Source: Synechococcaceae bacterium WB8_1B_136 (GTDB lineage Bacteria; Cyanobacteriota; Cyanobacteriia; PCC-6307; Cyanobiaceae). From it: 8,609 bases of DNA. Below, piece by piece: positions 1-5,835 of the stretch. The stretch is taken from NCBI GenBank assembly GCA_010029175.1, contig RGNC01000082.1, positions 1 through 8,609 on the forward strand, written 5' to 3'. The first letter of the stretch is position 1. The number at the start of each line of letters is the position of its first letter. The translations under genes were made by a program, and so were the position numbers. The notes beneath the pieces were generated by a model, which ran no database searches, was not told the DNA's origin, and saw nothing but the letters and a program-made list of their open reading frames with translations.

Positions 1-484
1 AGCTGGGGGTGAAGGGGGCATCGAAGTCGCCTTCCCCCAGGGGCAGCAGGCCCGTGGCCACACCAGCGAAATCCATGCGCCAGCGATCCCGGGCGGTGCC
101 CACCAACTTCAGACCAGCGGGATCCAGGCGGGTGCCGGGCTGGAACTCCACCACCAGGCGTGTGGCAGTGCCATCGGGCCGACCGATGCGCACCTGACGC
201 ACCACCCCGTTGCCGGCAATGGTGCGGGTGCGCTGTGGCGCGCCGGGGAGGTCGATCCACACCCGCGGGCCGATGCCGCCACGGCCCGCTTCAAAGAAGG
301 CCTGCAGCTGCACATCCGGGGAGGTGCGCAGCTCCAGGGCGCCATCGCGGCTGATGCGCCAGGCGGAGAGAGCGCTGCCGGCCCAGGCGGGCAACCCGGC
401 CAACAGCGTGCAAAGGGGCACAACAGCCGTGAACAGCAGCCCGGAGAGGCGCCTGCGCAGGGGTGGCGTCAAGGCACCGCTCAC
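1..484 (-). CDS. N-acetylmuramoyl-L-alanine amidase, N-terminal part (signal peptide + AMIN domain), partial at left edge
   Basis: Reading from a GTG at 484 the frame stays open to the window edge (161 codons). It begins with a Sec-type signal peptide: positive residues (PPLRRRL, about residues 7-13), a hydrophobic core, and a cleavage site after LPAWA (about residue 35). The next ~120 residues have the pattern of an AMIN domain: short beta strands such as SAWRISRDGALELRT, PRVWIDLPGAP and RLVVEFQPGTRLDP. In cyanobacteria AMIN domains precede a zinc-dependent Amidase_3 catalytic domain that cleaves the amide bond between N-acetylmuramic acid and L-alanine and separates daughter cells; that domain would lie outside the window. 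The start is 4 nt beyond the nitrilase stop, so co-transcription is likely. No strong ribosome binding site is seen. An AMIN domain alone could also belong to a secretin-type protein; the signal peptide and setting favour the amidase. Confidence 0.72.
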   Translation of the reverse strand, partial: MSGALTPPLRRRLSGLLFTAVVPLCTLLAGLPAWAGSALSAWRISRDGALELRTSPDVQLQAFFEAGRGGIGPRVWIDLPGAPQRTRTIAGNGVVRQVRIGRPDGTATRLVVEFQPGTRLDPAGLKLVGTARDRWRMDFAGVATGLLPLGEGDFDAPFTPS

Positions 485-488
485 CGGG

Positions 489-1307
489 TCAGAACAGGGC
501 AGGACGACGGTGTTGCAGGCTGGGCATCTGGGCCTGGATGCGCTGGCGATGGCCCACGTCGATCGGAGCCACGGCCTGGCCCGGGCCGATGCCGGCGTCG
601 GCGAGCACGGTGCCCCAGGGGTCGATCACCATGGCGTGGCCGTGGGTCTGGCGGCGTCCACCGTGGCTGCCGGTCTGGGCAGGGGCCACCACATAGCCGG
701 TGTTCTCGATCGCCCGGGCCTGCAGCAGCACCTGCCAGTGATCCTTGCCGGTGAAGGCGGTGAAGGCAGCGGGGATGAACAGCACGTCGGCGCCGGCTCC
801 GGCGAGGTGGCGGTAGAGCTCAGGAAAGCGCACGTCATAACAGATGGACAGGCCGACCCGGCAGAGCCCTGGCACCTCCACCACGGGGGGCAGTTCGCTG
901 CCCGGCTGCACCGTGGCCGACTCGCGGTAGGTGTTGCCGTCGGGCAGGTCCACGTCGAACAGGTGGATCTTGTCGTAGCTGGCCAGGATCTGGCCGTCCT
1001 TGCCCACCAGCTCCGCGCGGTTGGTGGTGAGTCGATCGCCGGCCGGCACCGGATAGCCACCACCAAGGAGGGTCACCTGATAGCGGCGCGCCATGGTGAC
1101 CAGAAAGCGCCGGGACCGTTCCGCCAGGCTGGAGGCCAATTCCAGGCGGCGCTCATCGTCGCCCATGAAGGCGAAGTTCTCCGGCAGGCCCACGAGCTCG
1201 GCCCCGCGGCGGGTGGCCAGCTCGATCTGCTCCTCGGCCATCGCCAAATTGGCCTCGATGTCCGCCGTACTGGTGAGTTGAATCGCTGCCGCCAGAAAGC
1301 TTGACAC
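489..1307 (-). CDS. Carbon-nitrogen hydrolase (nitrilase superfamily), Nit1/deaminated-glutathione-amidase-like
   Basis: A 272-residue cytoplasmic amidohydrolase. The nitrilase catalytic triad is visible: Glu43 in LPENF, Lys113 in YDKIHLFD and Cys156 in SICYDVRFPEL. Length is normal for the single-domain family (260-290). The C-terminal block GHAMVIDPWGTVLADAG resembles the Nit1 type, which repairs deaminated glutathione by releasing alpha-ketoglutarate. That substrate is inferred from resemblance; another omega-amidase substrate is possible. The GTG at 1307 was chosen because the conserved beta strand FLAAAIQLTS begins four codons later; the frame is open further upstream but only as low-complexity residues overlapping comB. 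It lies 53 nt after comB and 4 nt before the amidase gene, all on the minus strand, consistent with an operon. Confidence 0.88.
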   Translation of the reverse strand: MSSFLAAAIQLTSTADIEANLAMAEEQIELATRRGAELVGLPENFAFMGDDERRLELASSLAERSRRFLVTMARRYQVTLLGGGYPVPAGDRLTTNRAELVGKDGQILASYDKIHLFDVDLPDGNTYRESATVQPGSELPPVVEVPGLCRVGLSICYDVRFPELYRHLAGAGADVLFIPAAFTAFTGKDHWQVLLQARAIENTGYVVAPAQTGSHGGRRQTHGHAMVIDPWGTVLADAGIGPGQAVAPIDVGHRQRIQAQMPSLQHRRPALF

Positions 1308-1360
1308 CGCTGGGGTTCTCGCCGCAGCGGGCACTGTAACGGCCGCCGGCGGCCCTGGCC

Positions 1361-2116
1361 TCAGGCCGCCTGAATCACGCCGGGAGCGGTCTGGGTGGGC
1401 ACGATCGTGAGGCTGTCCACGGCGGCGCAGCAGGCAAAGTCTGCGTCGTGGTTGCCGAGGCCCATCAGCCGCTGGCCGTGGCTCGCGGCCCGCAGGCAGG
1501 TTTCCGTGTCGTGGTGCCACTGCTGCCACAGGGCCAGGGCGGCGAGGGCCTCATCGTTGCCCAGGCTCACGCCGATGTGGGGCGCCACCGCCTGTTCCGT
1601 GGCGGCCGAGGCCACGGCACCGGCCGCCAGGCTGTCCTCCAGGGAATAGTCGCCCTCCCAGCCGCTGCCCACGATCCAGACCCGCTGGCAGCCGCGCTCC
1701 AGCAGCCGCCGGGCCACGGCGGTGCGATTGGGCAGGCAGGCCGTGAGCAGCAGTGGCACCTCGCGCACCGCCGCCAGGGAACGGGTGCCATTGGTGGTGC
1801 TCATGAAGATGCGCTTGCCGCCCACCAGCTCTGGAGTCACGGCCAGGGGTGAATTGCCCAGGTCGTAGCCCTCCACCCGCTGGCCGCCCCGCTCACCGGC
1901 CCGCAGGCGCTGGGCTGCAGGCCAGGCGGCCGCAGCGGCGTCCAGGGAGGCCAGGTCGGCGAAGGCCTGGATGGCCTCGGCGCCGTTCTGCAACGACCAG
2001 GCGATGGTGGTGGTGGCCCGCAGCACGTCGATCACCACGGCGGCATCGGGGCCACCCTCCGCCGAGGGCTTCACGGGCGGTACGGCTTCAGAGGTGTGGA
2101 AGTAGGAGATCTGCAC
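1361..2116 (-). CDS. comB: Probable 2-phosphosulfolactate phosphatase (ComB family)
   Basis: A 251-residue protein with the ComB signatures: VVIDVLRATTTI (residues 27-38), ERGG with GYDLGNSP (75-90), STTNGTRSL (106-114) and GSGWEGDYSLED (150-161). ComB enzymes are Mg-dependent phosphatases that convert 2-phosphosulfolactate to sulfolactate, a step of coenzyme M synthesis in methanogens. Cyanobacteria carry the family but do not make coenzyme M, so the physiological role here is open; the sulfolactate reaction is inferred from family membership. Translation begins at a GTG that gives the normal N-terminus (MQISYFHT). A TAGGGT candidate -10 lies 25 nt upstream. It is the likely first gene of a run continuing into the nitrilase and amidase. 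Confidence 0.88.
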   Translation of the reverse strand: MQISYFHTSEAVPPVKPSAEGGPDAAVVIDVLRATTTIAWSLQNGAEAIQAFADLASLDAAAAAWPAAQRLRAGERGGQRVEGYDLGNSPLAVTPELVGGKRIFMSTTNGTRSLAAVREVPLLLTACLPNRTAVARRLLERGCQRVWIVGSGWEGDYSLEDSLAAGAVASAATEQAVAPHIGVSLGNDEALAALALWQQWHHDTETCLRAASHGQRLMGLGNHDADFACCAAVDSLTIVPTQTAPGVIQAA

Positions 2117-2141
2117 GGCCGCGGAACCAGCTGGGCTGGCA

Positions 2142-2147
2142 ACCCTA
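2142..2147 (-). promoter_or_regulatory. Candidate -10 element (TAGGGT) for comB
   Basis: The minus strand reads CCTAGGGTTG in the 52-base gap between the upstream SDR gene and comB. TAGGGT fits the TAnnnT pattern of cyanobacterial -10 boxes and sits 25 nt before the GTG start. No -35 box is evident, so this is a weak call resting on position and on the similar CCTAGGAT before sds. Confidence 0.35.
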
Positions 2148-2168
2148 GGAAGCGGCCCGGTGCGGCGT

Positions 2169-3119
2169 TCAAGCCGTGGGATCGAGCGCGAAGCGGCCGA
2201 AGCGCAGGCGCAGCAGCAGCCCGATCAGGTGGTCTTGCACCCGGCGCGGCCGGGCGAAGACCGCCCGCTGCTCCTGCAGCCAGGCCGCCACCGACAGGGG
2301 CTGGCGCCCGCTGACGCGGGCCACGGTGTCCGTCACGATGGCGGCGCCGCCGCGGCGCCAGGCGCGCAGATGGCAGAGCACTTCCGTCTCCACCTGCTGG
2401 GCGGAGCCGTAGCTGCCATCCTCCAGCAGCATCGCCGCCAAACGCTCCTCGGGCAAATCCAGGAAGCGCACCGGCCGGCCCAGCTCCAGGCTGAGCAGCC
2501 GGCACACATGGGGCATCGAGAGCGCCTCCGGTCCCGTCACCACGAGCTCCTCGCCCTCAAACCCGCCGCAGGCGAGCACCGTGGCCGCCACCCGGACCAC
2601 GTCATCGAGGGCCACGAAGCCCACGCGGCCCTCCCCGCTGCAGCCCATCACCACGCCCCAGGGCACGCTCACGGCCTGGAGCAGCAGGGCCGTCTCCATC
2701 ACCGTGTTGGGACTGAGGATGGTCCAGCGCAGGCCGGAGGCCTGAAGGTGGGCGATGGCCTGCTGATGCTGGGTCACCAGCGGATCCCCCTGGTGATCCA
2801 CGGCGCCGTAGAGGATCACCACCCGCGCCTGCGGGCTGTGCACCTTCAGGGCATCGATCAGGGCACACTCCCGCGCGGCGATGCGCCCATCCATCGGCGT
2901 GGTGAGAAACACCTCGCTCACCCCCTGCACCACCGCGATCAGGCTGGCTGGATCATCCAGATCGCCCTCCACCCAGCGCACGTTGCCTGCATCGACGTCG
3001 TCGGCACGGCGGCGGCGCACCATCCCCCGCACCTGCAGCTCCGGCCGCAGGCGCAGCTGCTGCAGCAGAGCCCCTCCGAACATGCCGTGGGCTGTGGTGA
3101 TCAGAACCGTGGCTGCCAT
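2169..3119 (-). CDS. NAD(P)-binding atypical SDR, NmrA/QOR2-like
   Basis: A 316-residue Rossmann-fold protein. The N-terminus ATVLITTAHGMFGGALLQQL (residues 3-22) is a beta strand, glycine-rich loop and helix. The GxxGxxG motif is altered: Thr9 stands where the first Gly is expected, while Gly12 and Gly15 are kept. It continues with VRWVEGDLDDPASL (48-60), the acidic loop before strand 4, then WTILSPNTVMETALL (132-146) and VVTGPEALSMPHVCRLLS (193-210), both typical of NmrA/QOR2 relatives. No YxxxK catalytic pair is seen, so it may bind rather than oxidise its ligand, or be an atypical reductase; the substrate is unknown. The ATG at 3119 is placed directly before the Rossmann strand. It diverges from ubiD across a 65-base gap and precedes comB by 52 bases on the same strand. 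Confidence 0.8.
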   Translation of the reverse strand: MAATVLITTAHGMFGGALLQQLRLRPELQVRGMVRRRRADDVDAGNVRWVEGDLDDPASLIAVVQGVSEVFLTTPMDGRIAARECALIDALKVHSPQARVVILYGAVDHQGDPLVTQHQQAIAHLQASGLRWTILSPNTVMETALLLQAVSVPWGVVMGCSGEGRVGFVALDDVVRVAATVLACGGFEGEELVVTGPEALSMPHVCRLLSLELGRPVRFLDLPEERLAAMLLEDGSYGSAQQVETEVLCHLRAWRRGGAAIVTDTVARVSGRQPLSVAAWLQEQRAVFARPRRVQDHLIGLLLRLRFGRFALDPTA

Positions 3120-3184
3120 CGCCTCACAAGCAACAGGTGGCCCCAGGGATGATGGACCGAAGTCCTGGCGCCAACAACCCACTG

Positions 3185-4744
3185 ATGCCGAATCCGAGCC
3201 GCCGCGACCTGCGCGGCTTCCTGCAGCTGTTGGAGAGCCGGGGAGCCCTGCGGCGGATCACGGCAGCGGTGGACCCCGATCTGGAGCTGGCCGCCATCGC
3301 CGATCGGGTGCTGGGGCTGGGGGGGCCGGCGCTGCTGTTCGAGAACGTGATCGGCAGCTCGATGCCTGTGGCGGTGAACCTGCTGGGCACCCAGGAGCGG
3401 GTGCTGTGGAGCATGGGCATGGAGCGGGCCGAGGAGCTGGAGGCCCTGGGGGAACGGCTGGCCCTGCTGCAACAGCCCCGCCCCCCAAAGGGGCTCCGGG
3501 AGGCGGCGCGCTTCGGCGGGGTGCTCTGGGACGTGCTCAAGGCCCGGCCGGATCTCGATCTCACGCCCCCCTGCCACCAGCAGGTGTTCCGGGGCGACCA
3601 GGTGAACCTCGACGCCCTGCCGCTGCTGCGGCCCTGGCCCGGGGATGCGGGACGAATCATCACCCTGGGGCTGGTGATCACCAAGGATCCGGAAACCGGC
3701 ACCCCCAACGTGGGGGTGTACCGGCTGCAGCAGCAGAGCATCAACACGATGACGGTGCACTGGCTGAGCGTGCGCGGCGGGGCGCGCCACCTGCGCAAGG
3801 CGGCGGCGATGGGGAAACCGCTGGAGATCGCCATCGCCATCGGCGTGCACCCACTGCTGGTGATGGCCGCCGCCACACCGATTCCTGTGCAGCTGAGCGA
3901 GTGGCTGTTCGCCGGGCTCTATGCCGGTGAAGGGGTGCGGCTGGCGAAGTGCAAGACCGTGAATCTGGAGGTGCCCAGCCACAGCGAAGTGGTGCTGGAG
4001 GGCACGATCACCCCGGGCGAGGAGCTGGCCGACGGCCCCTTCGGCGACCACATGGGCTTCTACGGCGGCGTCGAAGACTCACCCCTGGTGCGGATCCAGG
4101 CCGTGACCCAGCGGCGCGATCCGATCTACTTCACCACCTTCAGCGGCCGGCCTCCCAAGGAGGACGCCATGCTCGCGATCGCCCTCAACCGCATCTACAC
4201 CCCGATCCTGCGCCAGCAGATCCCGGAGATCGTGGATTTCTTCCTGCCCATGGAGGGGCTCAGCTACAAGCTGGCGGTGATCGCCATCGACAAGGCCTAC
4301 CCCGGCCAGGCCAAGCGGGCGGCGATGGCCTTCTGGAGCGCCCTGCCCCAGTTCACCTACACCAAGTTCGTGGTGGTGGTGGACAAGGCCATCAACATCC
4401 GCGATCCGCGCCAGGTGATCTGGGCCATCAGCGCCCTGGTGGATCCCCAGCGGGATCTGTTCGTGCTGGAGAACACCCCCTTCGACACGCTCGATTTCGC
4501 CAGCGAACAGCTGGGGCTGGGGGGCCGGTTGGCCATCGATGCCACCACAAAACTTGGACCCGAGCGCAACCACCCCTGGGGTGAGCCGCTGCAACGGCCG
4601 GCGGAACTGGAGGCCCGGATCGATCAGCGCTGGGCCGAGCTGGGCCTGGCCGACCTGGGGGATGCCGCCCCCGATCCCGCCCTGTTCGGCTACACCCTGG
4701 AGCAGGTGCTGGAGCGGCTGGCGGCGCCCCAGCCCCACTGCTGA
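3185..4744 (+). CDS. ubiD: UbiD-family prenylated-FMN-dependent decarboxylase
   Basis: About 519 residues, usual for UbiD (490-520). Visible family blocks are GRIITLGLVITKDPETGTPN, the pair Glu268/Glu272 in SHSEVVLEGTI, GPFGDHMGFYGG (residues 284-295) and the C-terminal half with AKRAAMAFWSALPQFTYTK. UbiD enzymes use prenylated FMN, supplied by a UbiX flavin prenyltransferase not in this window, to decarboxylate aromatic or unsaturated acids non-oxidatively. In cyanobacteria the homologue is assigned to decarboxylation of the prenylated 4-hydroxybenzoate intermediate of plastoquinone, which fits the nearby prenyl diphosphate synthase. The start is uncertain: GTG 3137, ATG 3149/3152 and ATG 3185 are all in frame. 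I prefer 3185 because the conserved RDLRGFLQLLE follows within seven codons and a 65-base divergent spacer is kept. It is followed after one base by an Rrf2 regulator, so the two are probably one transcript. Confidence 0.92.
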   Translation: MPNPSRRDLRGFLQLLESRGALRRITAAVDPDLELAAIADRVLGLGGPALLFENVIGSSMPVAVNLLGTQERVLWSMGMERAEELEALGERLALLQQPRPPKGLREAARFGGVLWDVLKARPDLDLTPPCHQQVFRGDQVNLDALPLLRPWPGDAGRIITLGLVITKDPETGTPNVGVYRLQQQSINTMTVHWLSVRGGARHLRKAAAMGKPLEIAIAIGVHPLLVMAAATPIPVQLSEWLFAGLYAGEGVRLAKCKTVNLEVPSHSEVVLEGTITPGEELADGPFGDHMGFYGGVEDSPLVRIQAVTQRRDPIYFTTFSGRPPKEDAMLAIALNRIYTPILRQQIPEIVDFFLPMEGLSYKLAVIAIDKAYPGQAKRAAMAFWSALPQFTYTKFVVVVDKAINIRDPRQVIWAISALVDPQRDLFVLENTPFDTLDFASEQLGLGGRLAIDATTKLGPERNHPWGEPLQRPAELEARIDQRWAELGLADLGDAAPDPALFGYTLEQVLERLAAPQPHC

Positions 4745-4745
4745 C

Positions 4746-5183
4746 GTGCTGCGCAGGAGTGGCCTGCAGGCCCTGCGGGCCCTGCTGGAGCTGGCGGGCG
4801 CTGGTGGGGAGTGGCGCTCCGTGAACGAGATTGCCGCCGCCCAGCAGCTGCCCGCCCCGATGCTCGAGCAACTGCTGCTGCAGCTGCGGCGGGCCCAGGT
4901 GGTGGAATCGCGCCGCGGCAGACAGGGGGGCTACCGCCTGCGACGCGAGCCGCGGGACATTGCGGTGGGCACGGTGCTGGAGGCGGTGGGGGGCAAGCCG
5001 CAGCTGCTGGGGGACTCATCCAGCGGTGGCGCGGCGGAAGAGCGGGTGCTGCTGGCCCTGGGGCGGCGGCTGCAGGGCGCCCTGGAGCGGGAACTGGCAA
5101 CCCTCACCCTGGAGGAACTGCTCTACGACCTGCGCAGCTGGCAGGAGACCCTGCGCAACGACGGCGGCCTGATGCTGGGCTGA
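4746..5183 (+). CDS. Rrf2-family winged-helix transcriptional regulator, without cysteine ligands
   Basis: A 145-residue protein starting at a GTG one base after the ubiD stop. The opening LRRSGLQALRALLELA is the Rrf2 first helix. The winged helix-turn-helix follows: WRSVNEIAAAQQLPAPMLEQ (residues 23-42, helix-turn-helix) and RRGRQGGYRLRREPRDIAVG (57-75, the wing with its GGY). A long C-terminal helical part (about 97-138) would serve dimerisation. Iron-sulfur-sensing members (IscR, NsrR, RirA) carry three Cys after the wing; this protein has no cysteine at all and shows GDSSSGGAAEER in the expected place. It therefore should not bind an Fe-S cluster through Cys and is closer in design to CymR-type members. 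Its target is unknown; tight linkage to ubiD suggests it may control that unit. Confidence 0.85.
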   Translation: MLRRSGLQALRALLELAGAGGEWRSVNEIAAAQQLPAPMLEQLLLQLRRAQVVESRRGRQGGYRLRREPRDIAVGTVLEAVGGKPQLLGDSSSGGAAEERVLLALGRRLQGALERELATLTLEELLYDLRSWQETLRNDGGLMLG

Positions 5184-5226
5184 GGCTGCGCTGGGGGCTT
5201 GCGCTCCAGAGGGGTTCAGGCAGCGA

Positions 5227-5478
5227 TCAGGCCAGCGACTCGCGGCGCAGATAGACGCGGATCAGCTTCTCGTCCATCAGGCCCGAGCGGGCGATGGGGG
5301 CCTCGTTGCAGCGCTCGAACAGCTCCAGCAGGGTGGCGGGGGCAAAGCTGATGCCGCGCTCGGCGGCGATGGCCGCCACCTCATCGGCGGTGCACACCTC
5401 GTTGAGCTGGGCCCGCAGTGCTGAGTCGTGCTGAATCTGGGCCAGAAAACGGAACACGGCCTCGAGCTGTTGAGCCAC
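5227..5478 (-). CDS. Nif11-domain small protein
   Basis: An 83-residue protein read from a GTG at 5478. The pattern QQLEAVFRFLAQIQHDSALRA then TADEVAAIAAERGISFAPATL (residues 30-50) is the two-helix Nif11 arrangement, in which a hydrophobic repeat leads into the xxAxxxGxxFxPxxL motif. Nif11 proteins are abundant in picocyanobacteria; some act as leader sequences of lanthipeptide precursors, others have no known function. The tail (FERCNEAPIARSGLMDEKLIRVYLRRESLA region, residues 54-83) has one Cys, no double-glycine cleavage site and no Ser/Thr/Cys-rich core, so it does not look like a peptide precursor. The frame is open further upstream, to 5643, but that part is antisense to the aroA start and of biased composition. 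It converges with the Rrf2 gene across a 43-base gap and diverges from the aroA fragment. Confidence 0.72.
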   Translation of the reverse strand: MAQQLEAVFRFLAQIQHDSALRAQLNEVCTADEVAAIAAERGISFAPATLLELFERCNEAPIARSGLMDEKLIRVYLRRESLA

Positions 5479-5535
5479 AGAGGAGCAGACGAGATGCTGC
5501 CGTGATAGCCGCGGAAACCCGGGCCCGCCACTCCC

Positions 5536-5541
5536 TACGCT
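5536..5541 (+). promoter_or_regulatory. Candidate -10 element (TACGCT) for the aroA 5' end
   Basis: CCTACGCTCGCC lies in the 84-base divergent spacer between the Nif11 gene and the aroA start. TACGCT fits TAnnnT and ends 21 nt before the ATG, the same distance as the candidates before sds and the 92-residue gene. No -35 box is evident. Confidence 0.35.
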
Positions 5542-5562
5542 CGCCCCAGTCGCCCCTGTCCG

Positions 5563-5835
5563 ATGCCCCTCGCCCTGGGAACCACCGCTGGCTGCAGCCT
5601 CCGGGGCACGGTGCGGGTGCCGGGCGACAAGTCGATCTCCCATCGGGCGCTGCTGTTCGGTGCCATCGCCGAGGGCACCACCCGCATCGAGGGGTTGCTG
5701 CCCGCCCCTGCGCTGGGTCCCCGGTCGGTGCCAGACCTGAGCGGTTGCCGGCTGCTCGTCACCGGTGATCCCGAGGCCTTCGCCTGCGGTGCCCGCCAGT
5801 GGCCTAGGATCGCCGCCACGCGGGCGGAGTCATGA
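5563..5835 (+). CDS. aroA: Chimeric short ORF: AroA (EPSP synthase) N-terminus joined in frame to a MurI-like C-terminal tail; broken gene
   Basis: A 90-residue frame made of two unlike parts. Residues 1-48 are the start of EPSP synthase: GTVRVPGDKSISHRALLFG, with Lys23, Ser24 and Arg28 at the shikimate-3-phosphate binding positions, then GTTRIEGLLPA. A normal AroA has ~430-450 residues and continues with an LxxxDxxxT segment; here homology stops at about base 5705. Residues ~50-80, with CRLLVTGDPEAFACGARQW, resemble the C-terminal tail of cyanobacterial glutamate racemase, which ends in a (V/A)TGDPExFxxxAxxWL-type segment just before sds in related genomes (recalled, not searched). The stop overlaps the sds start as ATGA, so sds may be translationally coupled. 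Neither enzyme can be active from this ORF. The AroA half is secure; the MurI half is moderately so. Confidence 0.7.
   Translation: MPLALGTTAGCSLRGTVRVPGDKSISHRALLFGAIAEGTTRIEGLLPAPALGPRSVPDLSGCRLLVTGDPEAFACGARQWPRIAATRAES
5707..5835 (+). pseudogene. murI: Probable 3' remnant of murI (glutamate racemase)
   Basis: This is the second half of the chimeric frame, from the approximate joint to the stop. CRLLVTGDPEAFACGARQW matches the style of the picocyanobacterial MurI C-terminus, and MurI is remembered as the gene before sds in this group. The racemase catalytic cysteines (normally in ACNTA and GCTHYP segments) are absent because only about 40 codons remain. After QW the frame reads PRIAATRAES, whereas reading one base later gives LGSPP, closer to the usual WLG ending, so a one-base difference may also be present. 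The remnant also carries the sds promoter candidate and ribosome binding site. Confidence 0.5.
5805..5810 (+). promoter_or_regulatory. Candidate -10 element (TAGGAT) for sds, with GGAG ribosome binding site
   Basis: CCTAGGATCG ends 21 nt before the sds ATG, and a GGAG at 5826-5829 sits just before that ATG. A leader of about 15 nt would result. No -35 box is seen. If real, sds can be transcribed independently of the broken frame it overlaps. Confidence 0.4.

Noticed and set aside
109..423. Minus-strand frame of 104 codons in the first 430 bases
   Set aside because: It is in a different frame from the GTG-initiated AMIN-domain protein, whose signal peptide and beta-strand pattern are convincing; this one is Pro/Ala/Cys-biased.
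210..1304. Long plus-strand open frame (364 codons) opposite the nitrilase gene
   Set aside because: It is antisense to a gene with a full nitrilase catalytic triad; high GC keeps the opposite frame open, and its His/Gly/Ala-rich residues show no family pattern.
2160..3152. Plus-strand open frame opposite the SDR gene
   Set aside because: Antisense shadow; composition is His/Gln/Ala-rich, with no motif, while the minus strand gives a Rossmann fold.
3101..4051. Minus-strand open frame opposite ubiD
   Set aside because: Antisense to clearly recognised UbiD blocks; no domain pattern of its own.
5184..5226. Bidirectional terminator between the Rrf2 and Nif11 genes
   Set aside because: No stable stem with a T-run can be drawn in these 43 bases.
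5479..5643. N-terminal extension of the Nif11 protein
   Set aside because: The extension is antisense to the aroA start and rich in Gly/Ala/Arg; the GTG at 5478 sits just before the Nif11 homology.
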